52,877 nucleotides of DNA from Prolixibacteraceae bacterium (GTDB taxonomy: Bacteria > Bacteroidota > Bacteroidia > Bacteroidales > Prolixibacteraceae). The stretch lies in NCBI GenBank assembly GCA_018648265.1, contig JABGRN010000021.1, positions 1 to 52,877 of the forward strand, in the 5' to 3' direction. Each line of letters opens with the position of its first letter. The stretch's first letter is position 1. Both the position numbers and the translations under genes were made by a program. The notes beneath the pieces were generated by a model that made no database searches, was not told the origin of the DNA, and worked only from the letters and a program-made list of their open reading frames with translations. Below, one piece after another: positions 1-7,887 of this stretch.

Positions 1-342
1 TCTCCTGCAAGACAACTTCGGTGGGTCGGTTGCTCGTTTGCAACTTCCACCATCTTAATTACAGCATGCAATGAATGTTTATTGCCGTTCATTGCTTCTC
101 GGCACACTACGTGTAATGCTGGATTAAAAGTACGAAACTTTCAAAACCACAAGGAGCCAATTCGTTTATTCATAATTTCATGTTTTCCGTCAATCCGCCA
201 GCTGGCTGACGAATTGGCGGTGTTGCAACAACGAGCCGCAGTACAAAACACCGCTGAAACCCGCATTACAAATGACACTTTGTTATGCCGTCGTGTTTTT
301 AATTTTACGGATAATTCGTTTTTGGCTTTTTAGCTTCTGGTT
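1..342. repeat. Gene-free compound palindromic element downstream of the toxin gene
   Basis: No credible gene lies here. The stretch is visibly more GC-rich than the flanking genes and contains nested inverted repeats: GGTGG..CCACC enclosing GTTGC..GCAAC near 20-52, GCCG..CGGC near 87-103, and CCGCCA..TGGCGG near 195-222. Its right end (about 268-307, with ACTTTGTTATGCCGTCG then TTTTTAATTT) is similar to the right end of the element at 992-1130. Both sit immediately after the stop codon of a minus-strand gene. On the gene strand it begins with GCATAACAAAG, like the start of Vibrio-type attC sites. That it is an integron-type attC or other mobile recombination site is inference; no integrase gene is in the window and the left boundary may lie outside it. 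Confidence 0.5.
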
Positions 343-690
343 TTAGATTAAATCTATTAATATCATTAAATTTTCTTTTACAATTTCGATTAGGTTTTTA
401 GGTAAGGCTCCAACTTTTTTTACCAGTCGTTTATTATCAATTGCCCTAACTTGGTCAATCATTACATCACAATTTTGATGTAAATTTGCTTCTCCTTTTT
501 TTAAATGAACTCTTAAAATTTCTGAATCTTTTTTAACATTTGTGGTTATAGGACAAATAATTGTTGATGGATGCGGTATTTGATTTAGAAGATTTGTTTG
601 AACAATTAGTACTGGTCTTGTTTTTCCAGCTTCCGTTCCAATTTGTGGATTTAAATCTGCAATCCAGATTTCATATTGTTTAATCGACAT
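343..690 (-). CDS. MazF/PemK-family endoribonuclease toxin
   Basis: A protein of about 115 residues of the MazF/PemK/CcdB fold, whose members cut mRNA and halt growth until neutralised by the partner antitoxin. The N-terminus has the family signature YEIWIADLNPQIGTEAGKTRP (I keep only its first part: YEIWIADLNP), followed by RPVLIVQT, the ICPIT strand, and a DQVRAID segment, all in the expected order. The ATG at 690 is preferred to an upstream TTG because it gives the canonical start (MSIKQYEIW) and has a GAGGAG Shine-Dalgarno-like sequence eight bases before it. The ATG lies inside the 3' end of the antitoxin gene, an 11-bp overlap that implies translational coupling. The cleavage sequence cannot be predicted. 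Confidence 0.9.
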   Translation of the reverse strand: MSIKQYEIWIADLNPQIGTEAGKTRPVLIVQTNLLNQIPHPSTIICPITTNVKKDSEILRVHLKKGEANLHQNCDVMIDQVRAIDNKRLVKKVGALPKNLIEIVKENLMILIDLI

Positions 691-910
691 AATCAATCTC
701 CTCAAAATCTTTTAATACAGCCATCGACTCAGATTTTACTAAATCAGATTCTTTCTTAAGTTTTTTTTCTAAAATCGTACGTTTTTGCATTCGGTTATAA
801 TAATCAATAGCATCGTTAATATACCTGTTCCGTGGTTTTTTAATTTTTGAAAGAATCTTTTCAGTTTCTCTAAAGATTGAATCATCTATTTTTAATGATA
901 CAGTTTTCAT
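680..910 (-). CDS. Ribbon-helix-helix type antitoxin of the MazF pair
   Basis: A 76-residue acidic/basic mixed protein. It opens with a short beta strand (MKTVSLKIDDSIF) followed by two helices, the arrangement of a MetJ/Arc-type ribbon-helix-helix DNA-binding domain, and ends in a charged, probably disordered tail (ESMAVLKDFEEIDYVD) suited to wrapping the toxin. The ATG at 910 is preferred over a GTG at 934. It precedes and overlaps the toxin gene, the usual antitoxin-first order, and probably represses its own operon together with the toxin through the repeats at 937-970. The family call rests on length, predicted secondary structure and context. Confidence 0.8.
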   Translation of the reverse strand: MKTVSLKIDDSIFRETEKILSKIKKPRNRYINDAIDYYNRMQKRTILEKKLKKESDLVKSESMAVLKDFEEIDYVD

Positions 911-934
911 ATATATTCTTTTAAGTGATATCAC

Positions 935-973
935 AAAAGTATATTATATAAGTATATTAAAAAAGTATATGTT
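935..973. promoter_or_regulatory. Three 13-bp direct repeats, candidate antitoxin operator and promoter
   Basis: The octamer AAGTATAT occurs at 937-944, 950-957 and 963-970, that is, three times at an exact 13-bp spacing within 13-mers of the form aWAAGTATATTAW. The array lies 25-60 bp upstream of the antitoxin start codon, where an autoregulated toxin-antitoxin promoter is expected. Evenly spaced short repeats suit cooperative binding of ribbon-helix-helix dimers. The operator role is inferred. Confidence 0.5.
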
Positions 974-991
974 TGTTTTTGTTTCAACATG

Positions 992-1130
992 CGGCCTAAC
1001 GGTTGGTACATGTTGCGGAGCGGATTTCGTAGAGCATTCCTGTCCGCGAGGACGGAAATGCGATGCGAGAGCCGCAGTTGCTAACCGCACCAACCCCGCT
1101 CTGAAATATGTACTTTGTTGTACAACGTTT
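992..1130. repeat. attC-like imperfect palindrome downstream of the nuclease gene
   Basis: The element is GC-rich compared with its surroundings and is an imperfect palindrome: GGTTGGT (1001-1007) pairs with ACCAACC near 1090, GAGCGG near 1018 pairs with CCGCTC near 1096, and the centre is a hairpin GTCC-GCGA-GGAC. Read on the gene strand, its far end is GTTAGGC, which matches the integron core consensus GTTRRRY, and its near end is GTTGTACAACAAAG, abutting the stop codon at 1131. The next gene pair's promoter starts about 20 bp beyond GTTAGGC, as in a gene cassette. The attC identity is an inference from structure and position. Confidence 0.45.
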
Positions 1131-2141
1131 TTAATTTACATCTTCAGTTTCTTTATTTCCCAGTTCTTTAATAAACTCAAAAGGTTTGCCTTGTTCGTTC
1201 CAACATTTAGTTACAACAGATTGGGCGTGTATTATGTCTTTATTTTTAGATTGATGACTTTGTTTATGAAGTATTGTTCGACAAGGTTTTATAGATTCAA
1301 TTGACGATTCTTTTTCCTTATAAACACCTAGTCTGGTCGTTTGATAGAAGATTCCATTCCTTGCATATATCTGACTATATATTTCACCTTTGTCAAAAAC
1401 CTTTTTAAGGTTGAAACTTTTACAAAACACGTTACTTTGTGGATGCACAAATGGAAAGCTTTCGCGAATAATAAATGGTCCACCACGCTCTTTTGAAAAA
1501 CTTATAATTACGTCAAGGTCGTATATTGTATAAGTTCCGTTATTACGTACCATAGGTAAAATAGAACCTTCTGAATTTATCCCATAACTTATTGAAGGAT
1601 ATGCGTCTCCGCCAGTATATGAAGTATGTAAATCTTTTGTAGTTGCGGGATAACCACCACTTGATTTAAATTTTAAATATGAAATTGGAAAATATGCTCT
1701 AAAAACACTTTCTAGTGACGGATTTGTGATTAACTCGTTTTGAATAATTCCTTTGTCCAGATAATCAACAATGATTTTATCATTTAATCCTTTTAATGTA
1801 TCAGCAAGGCCTGAACTTGGCAAGGTAGAATAAAAGCCGAAAAATCCATCTGCTTTAAATTTTTCAACTCTGTCGCGAATATTGATTTCATCATTTACTC
1901 CAACCGACTTCCCAGAATGAGCATAATGTTTAGCGCTTAAAATCCAGATTCTTTGACTGCTTTTTCGAATTCCTGAAAGTGTTTCAGATATAATCAAATC
2001 TTTTCCTCCATCTTGACCTCTATCAGGGTGTGAAACAATTGTAAATCCAATGGCTTCAATAAAATCTCGAGCAAATAATTCAAATTGGTCTTGATTCCCA
2101 TCAGAAGAATTTGCAGGATTAATTTCGGTAAAGTCTATCAT
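1131..2141 (-). CDS. Mrr-like restriction endonuclease-fold protein
   Basis: A 336-residue protein with no signal peptide. Residues 20-75 contain the signature of a PD-(D/E)xK nuclease of the Mrr type: a helix with F-E-L-F-A-R-D-F, the turn D44-G-G-K-D48, then a strand ending S69-A-K71-H-Y. In Mrr-type enzymes the third position is usually Glu or Gln (ExK or QxK); here it is Ser. The middle and C-terminal parts (about 100-336) match nothing I recognise and include a beta-rich segment after residue 170. The role is probably cleavage of foreign or modified DNA, either as a stand-alone defence nuclease or a type IV restriction enzyme. Its single-gene setting next to a toxin-antitoxin pair and palindromic elements supports an accessory defence gene. 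The substrate is unknown. Confidence 0.65.
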   Translation of the reverse strand: MIDFTEINPANSSDGNQDQFELFARDFIEAIGFTIVSHPDRGQDGGKDLIISETLSGIRKSSQRIWILSAKHYAHSGKSVGVNDEINIRDRVEKFKADGFFGFYSTLPSSGLADTLKGLNDKIIVDYLDKGIIQNELITNPSLESVFRAYFPISYLKFKSSGGYPATTKDLHTSYTGGDAYPSISYGINSEGSILPMVRNNGTYTIYDLDVIISFSKERGGPFIIRESFPFVHPQSNVFCKSFNLKKVFDKGEIYSQIYARNGIFYQTTRLGVYKEKESSIESIKPCRTILHKQSHQSKNKDIIHAQSVVTKCWNEQGKPFEFIKELGNKETEDVN

Positions 2142-2185
2142 TTATGTTAGTTTTTAAATGTTGCACAACTTATTTATCTGTAAAA

Positions 2186-2193
2186 CAAAGTTA
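2186..2193 (-). promoter_or_regulatory. Candidate -7 box (TAACTTTG) for the nuclease gene
   Basis: Read on the minus strand, TAACTTTG fits the Bacteroidota consensus TAnnTTTG and lies about 45 bp upstream of the start codon at 2141. A weak TTTA about 20 bp upstream could act as the -33 element. Confidence 0.4.
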
Positions 2194-2237
2194 TCTCATA
2201 TTTCATCCTTTTATAAATATTCTTCACCTTTAGTTAT

Positions 2238-3674
2238 TCAAATATCCTCATCTTCTTCAAAAAACTTCCTATTAAAATTTACCAGAAAAAGTTTTTCTGT
2301 TGGCCGTGTAAACGCTGTGTACAACCAGCGGTAATATTCTGTATCGAGCATTTCCCTGGTCAGGTAACCGTGGTCGATAAAAACTGCTTTCCACTGGCCA
2401 CCCTGTGCTTTGTGGCAAGTTAAAGCGTAGGCATACTTAACCTGCAAGGCGTTGAAATAAGGATTCTCTTTCACTTTTTTCCAACGGTTACGCTTATTTT
2501 TAATGTCGGCGTAATCTTCCGAAACCGCATCAAAAAGCTGACGGTTTTGTTCCTGCGAAAACGATGCCGTTTCAATCGACAAAGTTTCGAGAAAAATTTT
2601 ACAGTCGAGCTCCACATTTTTGTAATCGACAAAATTAAGGCAAACATTGGCAAAACGAAATCCATACAGCTCTTCGTAACCATAAATATTTACAACTTCA
2701 GCAATATCGCCATTGGCAATAAAATCGAGTTCCATGTCTTCATCAATTAAAAAGTAATTGTTTTTTACTACCATTAAAAGATCGCCCTTTTCAATTTCAT
2801 TCTCTTTGTACAAAATGGAGCCGCGAATACCTTTGTTGTACAAATTGGCACGTTTATTCGAACGGGTAACTACGGTAGTTTCAAAAATTCCATATTTATC
2901 GTAACAGGTAGATATATTTTCAATTAATTCCGCTCCGGCAATTTTTTCTACATCAGGGAAAGAATTCATTTCTATAGGAAAAAAACCACTGTTGACTTGA
3001 TTTTCTCTAATTCGGTTCCTGATTTGCGTAGCATTAAAAAGTACCCCGGACCCCTCTGCCTGCCTTACCACTTCTTTTAATTCAAATTCAGCTACACCAA
3101 ATCCAAAATTTTCAAGTGTTGCCATTTCCAATGCAGGACTGATATTTAAACCCACGGGGGGCAACTGGGCAGTGTCACCCACAAGTACTAACCTGCAATT
3201 TTCGCCCGAATACACATATTCCAGTAAATCGTCGAGTAGTTTTCCACTCCCAAAAACAGAATTTTCATTTAAGGCATTTGAAATCATCGAAGCTTCATCA
3301 ACAATAAAATAAGTATTTTTATAAAGGTTTTTATCAAGAACAAATTTCCCTATGCCATCGGTTGTAGTTTTTTGCCGGTATATTTTTTTATGAATGGTAA
3401 AAGCTGTCATACCCGTGTAACCGGCCATTACTTTCGCGGCCCTTCCGGTCGGGGCCATTAAAACAGAACGAATTTTTAGAGCTGTTAAACTTTGCGTTAA
3501 CGAAAAAATCATTGTGGTTTTCCCTGTACCGGCATACCCTTTTATTAAAAATATTTCGTCTGGTTCATCAGAAAAAATATAAGCCGACAAACCCTCGATT
3601 AATCGTGACTGACAACCGGTCGGTATAAAAGCCAGATTTTGCGTCAACAATACTTTTAAATGATTTTTAATCAT
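2238..3674 (-). CDS. RecD/Pif1-like ATP-dependent DNA helicase
   Basis: A 478-residue superfamily 1B helicase. Visible motifs are Walker A GYAGTGKT (46-53), motif Ia with PTGRAA (75-80), Walker B VDEAS (125-129), a GDTAQLPP motif III, and the C-terminal UvrD_C_2-type signature LTCHKAQGGQW followed by YTAFTRP. This is the core of exodeoxyribonuclease V alpha/RecD2-type helicases without the long N-terminal region, a short stand-alone form common in Bacteroidota. It is expected to unwind DNA 5' to 3' in repair or replication restart. It begins at an ATG and is divergent from the operon starting at 3767. No RecB or RecC partner is near, so it should not be named recD. Confidence 0.88.
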   Translation of the reverse strand: MIKNHLKVLLTQNLAFIPTGCQSRLIEGLSAYIFSDEPDEIFLIKGYAGTGKTTMIFSLTQSLTALKIRSVLMAPTGRAAKVMAGYTGMTAFTIHKKIYRQKTTTDGIGKFVLDKNLYKNTYFIVDEASMISNALNENSVFGSGKLLDDLLEYVYSGENCRLVLVGDTAQLPPVGLNISPALEMATLENFGFGVAEFELKEVVRQAEGSGVLFNATQIRNRIRENQVNSGFFPIEMNSFPDVEKIAGAELIENISTCYDKYGIFETTVVTRSNKRANLYNKGIRGSILYKENEIEKGDLLMVVKNNYFLIDEDMELDFIANGDIAEVVNIYGYEELYGFRFANVCLNFVDYKNVELDCKIFLETLSIETASFSQEQNRQLFDAVSEDYADIKNKRNRWKKVKENPYFNALQVKYAYALTCHKAQGGQWKAVFIDHGYLTREMLDTEYYRWLYTAFTRPTEKLFLVNFNRKFFEEDEDI

Positions 3675-3723
3675 AACTGTTTAAAATAACATTCGCGAAA
3701 GGAAAGTAATTTATTTTTTTTTA

Positions 3724-3731
3724 TAAATTTG
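3724..3731 (+). promoter_or_regulatory. Candidate -7 box (TAAATTTG) for the 3767-6421 gene group
   Basis: A perfect TAnnTTTG match lies 36 bp before the ATG at 3767. No clear TTTG at -33 is seen, so the call is tentative. Confidence 0.4.
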
Positions 3732-3766
3732 CAAACAAACGAAATAAACTTATTAAAATTATAAAA

Positions 3767-4399
3767 ATGAAAACCGGGATTCAGATTTTACTTTTTATTG
3801 CAGCAATTGTGTTGGCCTATTTTATTTATCAAAGTATCCAGCGGCCACTCGATTTTGAAAAAGCTAAAGACGATAGATACGAGGCTACCATTGAAAAGTT
3901 AAAAGATATTCGAAAAGCTCAGTTAGAATATAGAAACGTTTACGGAAAATTTACCGGAAGTTGGGATACATTAATCAATTTTGTAGTTAACGATTCAGTA
4001 AAAAATGTACGTAAAATTGGCGAATTGACAGACAGTATGATTGAAGCAAACATTACGGAAAAAAAGGCTATTCAAATGGGATTGCTTATTCGCGACACAA
4101 TTAGGGAAAGTGTAATGGATGTAATTTTTAACGGTTCATACGATGCAGAAAACCTAAGATATGTACCTGTTTCAGACACTGTTGCCGAATTTCATTTGGG
4201 TGCCGCAATTATCACAACCGGATCGGGTATTAAAGTTCCTGTTTTTGAGGCTAAAGCACATAACAACTTAATTTTAAGGAAACTGGACAGGCAGCTAATT
4301 ATTAACCTGAATGCAACCCGCAGGGCCAATGAAAAATATCCTGGCTTAAGAGTTGGTTCGCTCACCGAAACTGTAAACAATGCAGGAAACTGGGAGTAA
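3767..4399 (+). CDS. Conserved hypothetical protein with one N-terminal membrane anchor
   Basis: A 210-residue protein with a hydrophobic segment at about residues 5-24 and no cleavage site. A charged helical stretch follows (about 35-120), then a beta-rich C-terminal region with IITTGSGIKVPVFEA. The layout is that of a single-pass inner-membrane protein with a periplasmic domain, or of a pilin-like protein with a long N-terminal helix. I do not recognise a named family. It is the first gene of a tight run: five bases separate it from the DUF3822 gene, which is followed by rsmD. The conserved company suggests a vertically inherited gene rather than an accessory one. Function unknown. Confidence 0.75.
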   Translation: MKTGIQILLFIAAIVLAYFIYQSIQRPLDFEKAKDDRYEATIEKLKDIRKAQLEYRNVYGKFTGSWDTLINFVVNDSVKNVRKIGELTDSMIEANITEKKAIQMGLLIRDTIRESVMDVIFNGSYDAENLRYVPVSDTVAEFHLGAAIITTGSGIKVPVFEAKAHNNLILRKLDRQLIINLNATRRANEKYPGLRVGSLTETVNNAGNWE

Positions 4400-4404
4400 A
4401 CCAA

Positions 4405-5223
4405 ATGTATGAATTGATTACCGATAAAACTTTTGATTTAAAAAATACAATCGAATATAAATTATCCATCCAGGTTAGCCTGGGTGGATTTTCTTTTTCT
4501 GTTGTAAACCCTGAAGAAAACCGTTTGCTGGCCCTCAAAAACTCGCCCCTCAAAATTAGCAACGAAACTTTTATTGCACGTAGGTTTAGCGAATGGATTG
4601 AATCGGAAGAAATCCTGCAACAAAAGTTTGGCGAAATGCAGATAATAGTTTCTACCAAAAATTTCACGACAGTCCCCGAAGATTTTTATTTAACTGAAAA
4701 CAGCAAAAAACTAACAGGGCTTTTTTGGGAAACCGACAAAGACACAAAAATTATTGAAAATAAAATTGATCCATTTAAACTGCATTTGCTTTTCGCTGTG
4801 CCAAACCAACTTGCAAGTTCAATTCAAAGTTCATTTGACAATTGCTCATTTTTGCACCCGGTGAAAAAAATCTGTGAACAAACCCCTGATTTTATAAGTG
4901 AAAATGGAGTAATTTTATTATTCGATGCTAACAGTTTTTACATTATTGTTTTCAATAAAAACAACTTTTTAATGGCCAACAGTTTTAATATAACATCTGC
5001 CAACGACATTTTGTACTATGTTTTAACATCAATAAAACAACTGGAAATTGATGCCGGGAAAACCCAATTGTTTTTTGCAGGGCAATTGTTTCAAAAAGAA
5101 GAAACTGAAAACAAATTAAAAGATTATTTCAAATCTGTCAAACTATTAAATCCGGGTTCGTCGTTAAAGTTCAACCCTGAGTTTTTTAATCAGCCTTTGT
5201 ACCAGTATATTTCCATACTATAA
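4405..5223 (+). CDS. DUF3822 family protein
   Basis: A 272-residue cytoplasmic protein. The N-terminal strand pattern (YKLSIQVSLGGFSFSVVN) and the later segment ILLFDANSFYIIVFNKNNFLMANSF recall the duplicated actin-like (ASKHA) fold assigned to DUF3822, a Bacteroidota family. No catalytic residues can be named. It sits between the membrane-anchored protein and rsmD, with gaps of 5 and 7 bp, so the three are surely co-transcribed. DUF3822 followed by rsmD is an arrangement I recall from other Bacteroidota, which supports the call. Its biochemical role is not known. Confidence 0.8.
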   Translation: MYELITDKTFDLKNTIEYKLSIQVSLGGFSFSVVNPEENRLLALKNSPLKISNETFIARRFSEWIESEEILQQKFGEMQIIVSTKNFTTVPEDFYLTENSKKLTGLFWETDKDTKIIENKIDPFKLHLLFAVPNQLASSIQSSFDNCSFLHPVKKICEQTPDFISENGVILLFDANSFYIIVFNKNNFLMANSFNITSANDILYYVLTSIKQLEIDAGKTQLFFAGQLFQKEETENKLKDYFKSVKLLNPGSSLKFNPEFFNQPLYQYISIL

Positions 5224-5230
5224 TAAAAAA

Positions 5231-5764
5231 ATGAGGATTTCTGGGGGAAAATATAAAAGCCGGGCATTTAAGCCAAATAAAAAATTTGCTGCCCGACCTA
5301 CCACCGACCTGGCCAAAGAGGGGCTTTTTAATATTCTTGAAAATCGCTATGATTTTGAAGGAAAAACAGTGCTCGATTTATTTTCCGGAACCGGGAGTAT
5401 TGGTTACGAATTTATTAGCCGTGGATGTAAAGAAGTTACTTTTGTTGAAAAAAACTTTAATCATTTCCGTTTTATCCAGGAAGTTATAAAGAACTTAAAA
5501 ATTGAAAATGCGCGTTTAATAAAAGGCGATGTGTTTAAATTTGTGTTTAAATTTACTGGCAAATTCGATTTTGTTTTTGCCGATCCTCCTTTCGATTTGC
5601 CGTGGTTACAGGAAATACCAAAAGCAATTTTCGATGCTGACATTCTAAACGAAAAGGGGCTTTTTATATTAGAACATCCAAAAAACTTCGAATTTTCAAG
5701 GCATCAGAATTTCAGGGAATTGCGAAATTATGGTAAAGTTAATTTCAGTTTTTTTGAAGTTTAA
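5231..5764 (+). CDS. rsmD: 16S rRNA (guanine(966)-N2)-methyltransferase RsmD
   Basis: A 177-residue class I SAM-dependent methyltransferase that modifies G966 of 16S rRNA within assembled 30S subunits. The N-terminal MRISGGKYKSR is the usual RsmD opening. Motif I is DLFSGTGSIG (49-58), acidic motif II is VEK near 72, and the catalytic motif IV is DPPF (118-121), the N2-guanine methyltransferase signature. The length is normal for the family. It lies seven bases after the DUF3822 gene and 24 bp before pdxH. Confidence 0.93.
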   Translation: MRISGGKYKSRAFKPNKKFAARPTTDLAKEGLFNILENRYDFEGKTVLDLFSGTGSIGYEFISRGCKEVTFVEKNFNHFRFIQEVIKNLKIENARLIKGDVFKFVFKFTGKFDFVFADPPFDLPWLQEIPKAIFDADILNEKGLFILEHPKNFEFSRHQNFRELRNYGKVNFSFFEV

Positions 5765-5788
5765 AAGAGCTATTATTTTTTGTAATAA

Positions 5789-6421
5789 ATGAAAATTGAC
5801 TCAATTAGGCAAGAATACAAATTTTCCGAATTATCTGAGAAGATTAATACAAACCCGATAAAATTATTCAAAAAATGGCTAAACGAAGCTATTGAATCTG
5901 AAGTTGCGTATCCAACAGCCATGTCGGTTTCTACTTTTGGAACCGATGGTTTTCCTCAATCGCGGATTGTTTTGCTGAAGTTTTTCGACAAACATGGTTT
6001 TGTGTTTTTCACCCATTACAATAGCGAAAAAGGAAGGTCGATTTATAAAAACCCGGCGGTTGGCTTACATTTTTTTTGGCCCGAATTAGAACGCCAGGTC
6101 CGGATTTCGGGTATTGCAGAAAAAACAAAAACTGAGGTGTCTGAGAAATATTTTCTGTCGCGTCCAGAATCAAGCCAAATTGGGACCTGGGTTTCAGAAC
6201 AGAGTAAAGAAATACCATCGCGAAAGTTTCTCGACAATCGTTTCATTGAACTTAGTAAACAATTTAAAAATCAGGTTCCACCAAAACCAGAATCGTGGGG
6301 AGGTTACCTTATAAAACCCGAAAAAATAGAATTTTGGCAAGGCCGGGAAAACCGCCTTCACGACCGAATTCTTTTTGAAAAGCATGATAAAATCTGGGAA
6401 ATAAAAAGGTTGGCTCCCTAA
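5789..6421 (+). CDS. pdxH: Pyridoxamine 5'-phosphate oxidase PdxH
   Basis: A 210-residue FMN enzyme that oxidises pyridoxine or pyridoxamine 5'-phosphate to pyridoxal 5'-phosphate, the last step of vitamin B6 synthesis and salvage. Recognisable segments are the FMN-binding SRIVLLKFF near residue 60, the SSQIGTWVSEQS loop near 130, the PESWGGY segment, and the C-terminal signature WQGRENRLHDR with the near-terminal RLAP. Full length, so catalytically competent. It follows rsmD on the same strand and is convergent with the TPM/LemA operon; no clear terminator hairpin is seen in the 77-bp convergent gap. Confidence 0.95.
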   Translation: MKIDSIRQEYKFSELSEKINTNPIKLFKKWLNEAIESEVAYPTAMSVSTFGTDGFPQSRIVLLKFFDKHGFVFFTHYNSEKGRSIYKNPAVGLHFFWPELERQVRISGIAEKTKTEVSEKYFLSRPESSQIGTWVSEQSKEIPSRKFLDNRFIELSKQFKNQVPPKPESWGGYLIKPEKIEFWQGRENRLHDRILFEKHDKIWEIKRLAP

Positions 6422-6498
6422 TTTTTGGACTGAAGTGCTAAATAAAAATAGTTAAATAAAAAGGATCAATAGTAGTCAACTAAAATTTAAAATAGGAT

Positions 6499-7272
6499 CT
6501 ACCAACTTCCACCAGCGCCACCGCCACCAAAACCTCCTCCACCGAAGCCACCAAAACCTCCGCTTCCTGAAGAAAAATTACCAAACGAACCTCCGCTTGA
6601 ACGTCCTCCTGACATCATTCCCATGGCTAACCAGAATGGCAAACTTCTTCCAGGAGAATAAAATCTTCGTTTTCGTCCTCTTCCAAAAACAGAAAATATT
6701 AACACAAACATTATTACGAAAAAAGGAATAACTGAACCTCCGCCACCAACATTTTGTTGGTATTGTTCCGCGGTATATTCTTCACGCGAAATTTCCATTA
6801 TTACTTTTATCCCGCTTGCCAGTCCACTGAAATAATCGTTTTGTTTAAAATAAGGGATCATTTCGTTATCGATGATTGTGCCGTTTACAACTGCATCGGG
6901 CAAAACACCTTCCAATCCGTAACCGGTGGCAATAAAAACCTGACCATTACTATTTCCTGTTTTAGGTTTCAACAGGACAACAATTCCGTTGTCTTTTCCT
7001 TTTTGTCCAACGCCCCATTTTTCGCCTAACTGAAATGCATATTCTCCCGGATCGTTCCCTTCCAAATCGGCAACAGTAACAACTACAATTTGAGTTGAAC
7101 TCTCGCGGGCAAACTGTACCAGTGCACTTTCTAACTGACTATTTTCATTGCTGTTTAAAACGCCGGCAAAATCGTTAACCAATTTTGGAGGATTTGGACG
7201 CTCAGGAATTTCGGCTTGTACAATTATTGTAAAACTGAAAACTGCTACTAATATTATTATTAATTTCTTCAT
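6499..7272 (-). CDS. TPM domain protein with Gly-rich C-terminus
   Basis: A 257-residue exported protein. A signal peptide (about 1-20, ending VQA) is followed by a TPM (TLP18.3/Psb32/MOLO-1) domain at about 30-160, with NDFAGVL, IVVVTV and the ATGYGLEGVLPDA segment typical of the family. A membrane helix at about 178-195 and a basic stretch (GRGRKRR) come next. The C-terminal 45 residues are mostly Gly, Ser and Phe and end GGGGAGGSW, a hallmark of the YgcG-like branch. The domain faces the periplasm. It is the last gene of the lemA-TPM-TPM operon, three bases after the previous stop. TPM proteins have been linked to acid phosphatase activity and membrane-protein maintenance; the role here is not known. 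Confidence 0.88.
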   Translation of the reverse strand: MKKLIIILVAVFSFTIIVQAEIPERPNPPKLVNDFAGVLNSNENSQLESALVQFARESSTQIVVVTVADLEGNDPGEYAFQLGEKWGVGQKGKDNGIVVLLKPKTGNSNGQVFIATGYGLEGVLPDAVVNGTIIDNEMIPYFKQNDYFSGLASGIKVIMEISREEYTAEQYQQNVGGGGSVIPFFVIMFVLIFSVFGRGRKRRFYSPGRSLPFWLAMGMMSGGRSSGGSFGNFSSGSGGFGGFGGGGFGGGGAGGSW

Positions 7273-7275
7273 TAT

Positions 7276-7719
7276 TTATTTGTTTTCGCCAAATGATATT
7301 TCATCTGATAATTCATTTACATCATCATCTTGATACGGAAAATGCGCTTGTAATTGTTCTCCTGCTTTTACAATTCCTTCTGCCAATCCTTCAGAAAAAA
7401 GTCCTTCCTTGAATTTTTCCAGCATCTCATTTTTTATACTTTCCCAAAAATCTCCAGGTACTTTCTGATTAATACCTGCATCGCCCAAAATGGCAAATTT
7501 GTGATCTTCAACCGCCAAATAAAATAAAACCCCGTTACGAAGTTCCGTTTTATGAATTTCTAATTTCTCGAAAACATAAGCTGCCTGATCCAATACATCA
7601 CCTTTACATTTCGATTCGATGTGAACACGAATTTCGCCTGAAGTATTTGTTTCGGCTACACGAATTGCATTTGTTATTTGCAGCTTGTTTTCTTCTGTAA
7701 AATATTTCTGAACACTCAT
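7276..7719 (-). CDS. TPM domain protein (no anchor)
   Basis: A 147-residue protein that is mostly one TPM domain: TSGEIRVHIE near 27-36, RNGVLFYLAVEDHKFAILGDAGIN in the middle and an acidic tail. It has no signal peptide or membrane segment, so it is presumably cytoplasmic, unlike its downstream TPM partner. The pairing of a short unanchored TPM protein with a Gly-rich anchored one behind lemA is common in Bacteroidota. The substrate and partner are unknown. Confidence 0.87.
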   Translation of the reverse strand: MSVQKYFTEENKLQITNAIRVAETNTSGEIRVHIESKCKGDVLDQAAYVFEKLEIHKTELRNGVLFYLAVEDHKFAILGDAGINQKVPGDFWESIKNEMLEKFKEGLFSEGLAEGIVKAGEQLQAHFPYQDDDVNELSDEISFGENK

Positions 7720-7789
7720 TTTTTGTATTTTTAATTATCTATTTATTTCGTCAGAATATTTATTATTGCAATCCTGACTCTCCCTCTTC

Positions 7790-7814
7790 TCTTTCTCAAT
7801 GATTTGAGAGGGGC
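7790..7814. repeat. Small pyrimidine/purine hairpin between lemA and the TPM genes
   Basis: TCTCAA (7794-7799) and TTGAGA (7804-7809) form a hairpin with a TGAT loop, extended outward by wobble pairs to a G-run. The 168-bp gap holding it is otherwise featureless. It resembles a degenerate version of the C-run/G-run hairpin at 46483-46504. It could be an intergenic dispersed repeat or an mRNA processing hairpin that separates lemA from the TPM pair. Confidence 0.35.
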
Positions 7815-7887
7815 AATTGGAACGAATTTCAATCAAGATGAGTTTACAAAATAATAACTGAAATCCCAATGAACAAGTTCATATTTA

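Noticed and set aside
82-333. 83-residue open frame on the plus strand
   Set aside because: It lies entirely within the GC-richer palindromic element, has no family resemblance and no start signal; it is a by-product of the repeat.
969-1304. 111-residue open frame on the plus strand
   Set aside because: It spans the antitoxin operator, the palindromic element and the antisense of the nuclease gene; Cys- and Phe-rich composition is not protein-like.
2238-3674. recD of a RecBCD complex
   Set aside because: The protein is short, lacks the RecD N-terminal domain and has no recB/recC neighbours; it is a stand-alone RecD/Pif1-like helicase.
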